From: Lateolabrax maculatus
Taxonomy: Eukaryota > Chordata > Actinopteri > Acropomatiformes > Lateolabracidae
Assembly (NCBI GenBank): GCA_031216445.1
Contig: CM062208.1
Location: 5,050,001-5,114,000, forward strand
Reading direction: 5' to 3'
DNA length: 64,000 nucleotides
A program made the translations under genes and the position numbers. The notes under the pieces were generated by a model. The model made no database searches. It was not told the DNA's origin and saw only the letters and a list, made by a program, of their open reading frames with translations. Shown here piece by piece: positions 63,163-64,000 of the stretch. Every line of letters starts with the position of its first letter. Position 1 is the first letter of the stretch.

Positions 63163-63890
63163 GCACGCACACTCAACCACACACAGCTCTGCCCCACTTC
63201 ACCGGTTTGAAACCAGACAACAGAAAGCTGGAGCGACAGATGTGCGTCCAAAGTCACGTAACTCCAGACAGGATAATCTGTCTCTGTACTGCCAGGCAGG
63301 CTGCCAGTCACACACACAAGGTGCTGCATTGTTCAGCATCCAGGCCAAACAGCCACCACAGCGTCGGGCATCCAGGGAGCAGCTGAGGTGGTTTGGGGGT
63401 TTATACAGAGTTGATTCATCTCCTTTCTTTGTTGTGCTTTACCTGTTTTCTGCACAATGGACACGGATTGTGCCTCACCTGAGACAAAAGCGATGTTGTT
63501 GTCAATTAGTTAATCCATTGACAGATTTTGCACAGTGTGGGGCTGTTGTGATAATGCTGTTGAAACAATCCTTTAATGCATTATTAAAAATAAATCCCAT
63601 TGAGGATATACTGTACATTGGTAGCTCGTATTTCCCCCTCGTCTCTTTTTATGCTTTTGACTGTGATGTTTTACTTCTTGACCTTATTACCCTGATGGCT
63701 ATTTCTGTAAATTCCTCACGGTGTTTCGTATATCTATGTCTATCATTGAGCTCAAAATCTCTTTTCCTTTTAACACACAGGACTTCCTGCGAAATATCCC
63801 GGGCAGCATGCTGTGTGTGGATCTGTATGACCAGTGGATGAATGTGATGGAAGGGGAGGGAGGGGAGGAGAGGACACAAGCTGTCCAGAG
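43080..63890 (+). CDS. arhgap20: Rho GTPase-activating protein 20, 5' part (12 exons, continues past the window)
   Basis: Coding exons: 43080-43172, 46146-46231, 54350-54526, 55955-56104, 56747-56788, 57214-57298, 57478-57555, 57941-58007, 58618-58827, 61940-62130, 62955-63119, 63781-63890. Every intron is GT-AG and the frame stays open for 484 codons plus two bases. The product should switch off Rho-family GTPases by speeding GTP hydrolysis; in mammals the family member is linked to Rap1 through its RA domain (family knowledge). Order seen: tail 1-77, PH-like about 78-183, RA about 190-325, basic linker about 335-352, RhoGAP from about 376. Signature stretches matching my memory of vertebrate ARHGAP20: MSPQQ at the N-terminus, RHLFLFSD, DMWTASC-like EMWTASC, IPLKIFAKDIGNCAY, YPLIGHE, QCQFILKPS, SLINWPFWRGS, and arginine finger R411 in GVFRRS. 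The human protein is about 1190 residues, so roughly 700 residues lie outside. Family identity is near certain; paralogue assignment is less so. Confidence 0.95.
43173..46145 (+). other. arhgap20: arhgap20 intron 1
   Basis: 2973 bp, gtacca to tgtag. The CpG island ends within the first 100 bp. It contains a C15T10-type homopolymer junction at about 44579-44603 and CT-rich DNA before the acceptor. No further exon was seen. Confidence 0.85.
46146..46231 (+). CDS. arhgap20: arhgap20 coding exon 2 (residues 32-60)
   Basis: The acceptor is a CT-rich tract ending tgtgtag; the exon starts in phase 0 and ends in phase 2 at donor gtatga. It encodes KMKTLAQRRQSAPSLV followed by a basic Ser/Thr/Arg run. 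The KMKTLAERRRSAPSLI-like segment is a hallmark of vertebrate ARHGAP20. The RRQSAPS context looks like a basophilic-kinase or 14-3-3 type site (inference). Because the exon begins in phase 0, it can accept any upstream phase-0 first exon, including the one at 22.7 kb. Confidence 0.93.
47378..47586. repeat. Two long (TG)n microsatellites
   Basis: (TG)26 at 47378-47429 and about 23 TG units at 47540-47586, 110 bp apart in intron 2. Confidence 0.95.
50228..50459. repeat. (CT)n and (CA)n microsatellites
   Basis: (CT)n with rare TTT at 50228-50298, then (AC)24 at 50412-50459, in intron 2. Confidence 0.95.
54136..54215 (+). mobile_element. L2-type LINE 3' tail in intron 2
   Basis: GTAAAGCCCCTTGAGACAAA, GTGATTTGTGATATTGGGCT and ATAAAATTGACTTAACTTGAC form the classic short hairpin plus TTGACTTGA-type terminal repeats of teleost L2-like elements. 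It lies 135 bp before exon 3. Confidence 0.65.
54350..54526 (+). CDS. arhgap20: arhgap20 coding exon 3 (PH-like domain, first half; residues 60-119)
   Basis: Acceptor gtcccacag; donor gtaagt; phase 2 at both ends (177 nt). It encodes a Ser/Pro/Cys-rich lead-in and then the first strands of the PH-like domain: PGRLFLGHAQTQLKTG, then QDRHLFLFSDTLLVAKAK. The RHLFLFSD motif is the typical beta3-beta4 run of PH domains in Rho regulators. The 8.1 kb intron before it is the largest in the traced gene. Confidence 0.94.
55955..56104 (+). CDS. arhgap20: arhgap20 coding exon 4 (PH-like domain, second half; residues 119-169)
   Basis: Acceptor tcttctgcag; donor CAG|gtaaac running straight into a (CA)n tract; phase 2 to phase 2. 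It encodes STHFKVKAQVRVCEMWTASC, then ERSFVMGWPTCNCVATFS, the later strands of the PH-like fold. EMWTASC and FVMGWPT match conserved blocks of vertebrate ARHGAP20. The CA repeat abutting the donor is unusual and is reported as a finding. Confidence 0.94.
56108..56130 (+). repeat. (CA)n tract directly after the exon 4 donor
   Basis: The donor gtaaac at 56105 runs into an uninterrupted ACAC tract to 56130. CA repeats are known hnRNP L binding sites. Confidence 0.9.
56747..56788 (+). CDS. arhgap20: arhgap20 coding exon 5 (end of PH-like domain; residues 169-183)
   Basis: A 42-nt micro-exon with acceptor cctctccag and donor gtaaat, phase 2 to phase 2. It encodes SSDEHKDKWLTLIK, the C-terminal helix of the PH-like domain, with the near-invariant tryptophan of PH folds (W177). 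It is symmetrical in phase, so skipping would keep the frame but remove that helix. Confidence 0.93.
57214..57298 (+). CDS. arhgap20: arhgap20 coding exon 6 (PH to RA junction; residues 183-211)
   Basis: Acceptor cctcctcgcag; donor TAT|gtaaga; enters in phase 2 and leaves in phase 0. It encodes a Lys/Glu/Asp linker, then IPLKIFAKDIGNCAY, the first strand of the Ras-associating domain and the most conserved block in the gene by my recollection of the mammalian protein. Confidence 0.94.
57478..57555 (+). CDS. arhgap20: arhgap20 coding exon 7 (RA domain; residues 212-237)
   Basis: Acceptor tttccaccag, with a rather poor pyrimidine tract; donor TCA|gtgagt; phase 0 to phase 0 (78 nt). It encodes AKTLAVSNTDSTTDVIHMAL and LQFGIS, the beta2 strand and first helix of the RA ubiquitin-like fold. 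The intron before it is only 179 bp, the shortest traced. Confidence 0.93.
57941..58007 (+). CDS. arhgap20: arhgap20 coding exon 8 (RA domain; residues 238-260)
   Basis: Acceptor gctctgtccag; donor gtgagc; phase 0 to phase 1 (67 nt). It encodes GCVKDHRLWVSS, then KDDPPYPLIG. RLWV plus the PYPLIGHE block continued in the next exon match the central RA domain of ARHGAP20. Confidence 0.93.
58008..61939 (+). other. arhgap20: arhgap20 introns 8 and 9
   Basis: 610 and 3112 bp. Intron 9 has a purine-rich stretch at about 59640-60090, whose complement gives a spurious Ser/Phe-rich frame, and short CA runs near 61425-61460. No exon was recognised. Confidence 0.8.
58618..58827 (+). CDS. arhgap20: arhgap20 coding exon 9 (end of RA domain; residues 260-330)
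   Basis: Acceptor ctcattcag; donor gtaaga; phase 1 to phase 1 (210 nt). It encodes HEFPFSIKMSHIRD, a Gly/Ser-rich loop (GGSSAGGLGGGAF), a Pro/Asp segment, LLLDQCLPPDTQCQFILKPS and a short Pro/Gly tail. IKMSH and QCQFILKPS match conserved blocks. The glycine-rich loop has no counterpart in the human protein as I remember it, and looks like a flexible surface insertion. Confidence 0.93.
61940..62130 (+). CDS. arhgap20: arhgap20 coding exon 10 (basic linker and RhoGAP entry; residues 330-393)
   Basis: Acceptor tctccccacag; donor ATG|gtgagc; phase 1 to phase 0 (191 nt). It encodes EPGQQKPFKRKRSLINWPFW, then RGSNTQLDSLPLSPTSLSP and LFGRPLSSVCSPDHSLPKPVM. The KRKRSLINWPFWRGS block (residues 338-352) is strongly conserved in ARHGAP20. 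LFGRPLSSVC and LPKPV form the usual lead into a RhoGAP domain. The preceding 3.1 kb intron holds no exon I recognise. Confidence 0.94.
62955..63119 (+). CDS. arhgap20: arhgap20 coding exon 11 (RhoGAP domain with arginine finger; residues 394-448)
   Basis: Acceptor ttccctccag; donor AAG|gtaaca followed at once by (CA)n; phase 0 to phase 0 (165 nt). It encodes DMLVFLYLEGPYTRGVFRRS, then AGAKACRELRDRLDSGTEEP and the helix QSVFVIAAVLK. R411 in GVFRRS aligns with the catalytic arginine finger of RhoGAP domains (R85 of p50RhoGAP). The last codon, K448, aligns with the conserved lysine of the VLK-FLR motif. Both catalytic side chains are therefore present. Confidence 0.95.
63122..63171 (+). repeat. 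(CA)n/(CACG)n tract directly after the exon 11 donor
   Basis: The donor gtaaca at 63120 merges with (AC)n to about 63158, then ACGC units. This is the second exon of the gene with CA repeats at its 5' splice site. Confidence 0.9.
63781..63890 (+). CDS. arhgap20: arhgap20 coding exon 12 (RhoGAP domain; residues 449-484, partial domain)
   Basis: Acceptor tttaacacacag; donor CAGAG|gtagga; phase 0 to phase 2 (110 nt). It encodes DFLRNIPGSMLCVDLYDQWM, then NVMEGEGGEERTQAVQ. DFLRNIPGS replaces the more usual FLRELPEPL of canonical RhoGAPs, as in mammalian ARHGAP20. The following intron runs off the window, so the asparagine-containing helix of the GAP fold is not visible here. Confidence 0.94.
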
Positions 63891-64000
63891 GTAGGAACTC
63901 TCTCTTCAAATCCTACATTATGTCATATTTAATGCCAAAATCCTACTGCTAATTAGGAAGCAAAAAAACACAACATGTTACTGTCTCTCTGTTTCTTACA
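63891..64000 (+). other. arhgap20: arhgap20 intron 12, cut by the window end
   Basis: It begins gtagga and no acceptor is confirmed before the edge. The final bases are pyrimidine-rich (ctgtctctctgtttcttaca), which may be the start of the next acceptor. Confidence 0.7.

Larger units (their letters stand above)
62131..63780 (+). other. arhgap20: arhgap20 introns 10 and 11
   Basis: 824 and 661 bp. Intron 10 has (TCTA)n at 62255-62275. Intron 11 opens with (CA)n from 63122 into CACG variants to about 63171. The exon 11 frame stays open for 89 codons into intron 11, which is non-coding in character. Confidence 0.85.

Noticed and set aside
62912..63841. 309-codon open frame, the longest in the window
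   Set aside because: It overlaps exons 11 and 12 in a different register, is rich in Thr/His from the CA repeat, and has no domain. The true exons match ARHGAP20 in other frames.
1..64000. Search for CRISPR arrays, operons, toxin-antitoxin or phage modules
   Set aside because: Sequence is clearly vertebrate nuclear DNA with spliced exons; the regular repeats are microsatellites, not spacer arrays.

Overview
The window looks like teleost fish (probably percomorph) nuclear DNA. It has spliced genes with GT-AG introns, many (CA)n and (CT)n microsatellites, CpG depletion outside one promoter island, and teleost-type interspersed repeats: tRNA-like SINEs, L2-type LINE tails and small hAT-like elements. 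There is no bacterial, phage or CRISPR-like organisation.

The one gene that can be read with confidence is the 5' part of a Rho GTPase-activating protein 20 gene (arhgap20) on the + strand. I traced twelve coding exons between 43080 and 63890. All splice phases join without a break and give 484 complete codons plus two bases. The order is: N-terminal tail, PH-like domain, Ras-associating (RA) domain, a basic linker, then the start of the RhoGAP domain with its arginine finger. The rest of the RhoGAP domain and the long C-terminal tail lie beyond the right edge.

Layout. 1-22 kb: no recognisable gene, only repeats, microsatellites and some AT-rich blocks that might be regulatory. 22.1-22.8 kb: a promoter-like segment and a convincing first coding exon of 39 codons, ending at a strong donor. 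It belongs either to an unknown gene or, because its phase fits, to an alternative 5' end of arhgap20. 22.8-42.7 kb: a gene-poor stretch with repeats. 42.76-43.28 kb: a CpG-rich promoter and exon 1 with two short upstream ORFs. 43.2-64 kb: arhgap20 exons 1-12, with large first, second and ninth introns and a tight cluster of exons 4-9.

I found no evidence of a novel multi-gene system. The best leads are the possible distal alternative first exon, a uORF whose stop overlaps the main start codon, and CA repeats set directly against two 5' splice sites.
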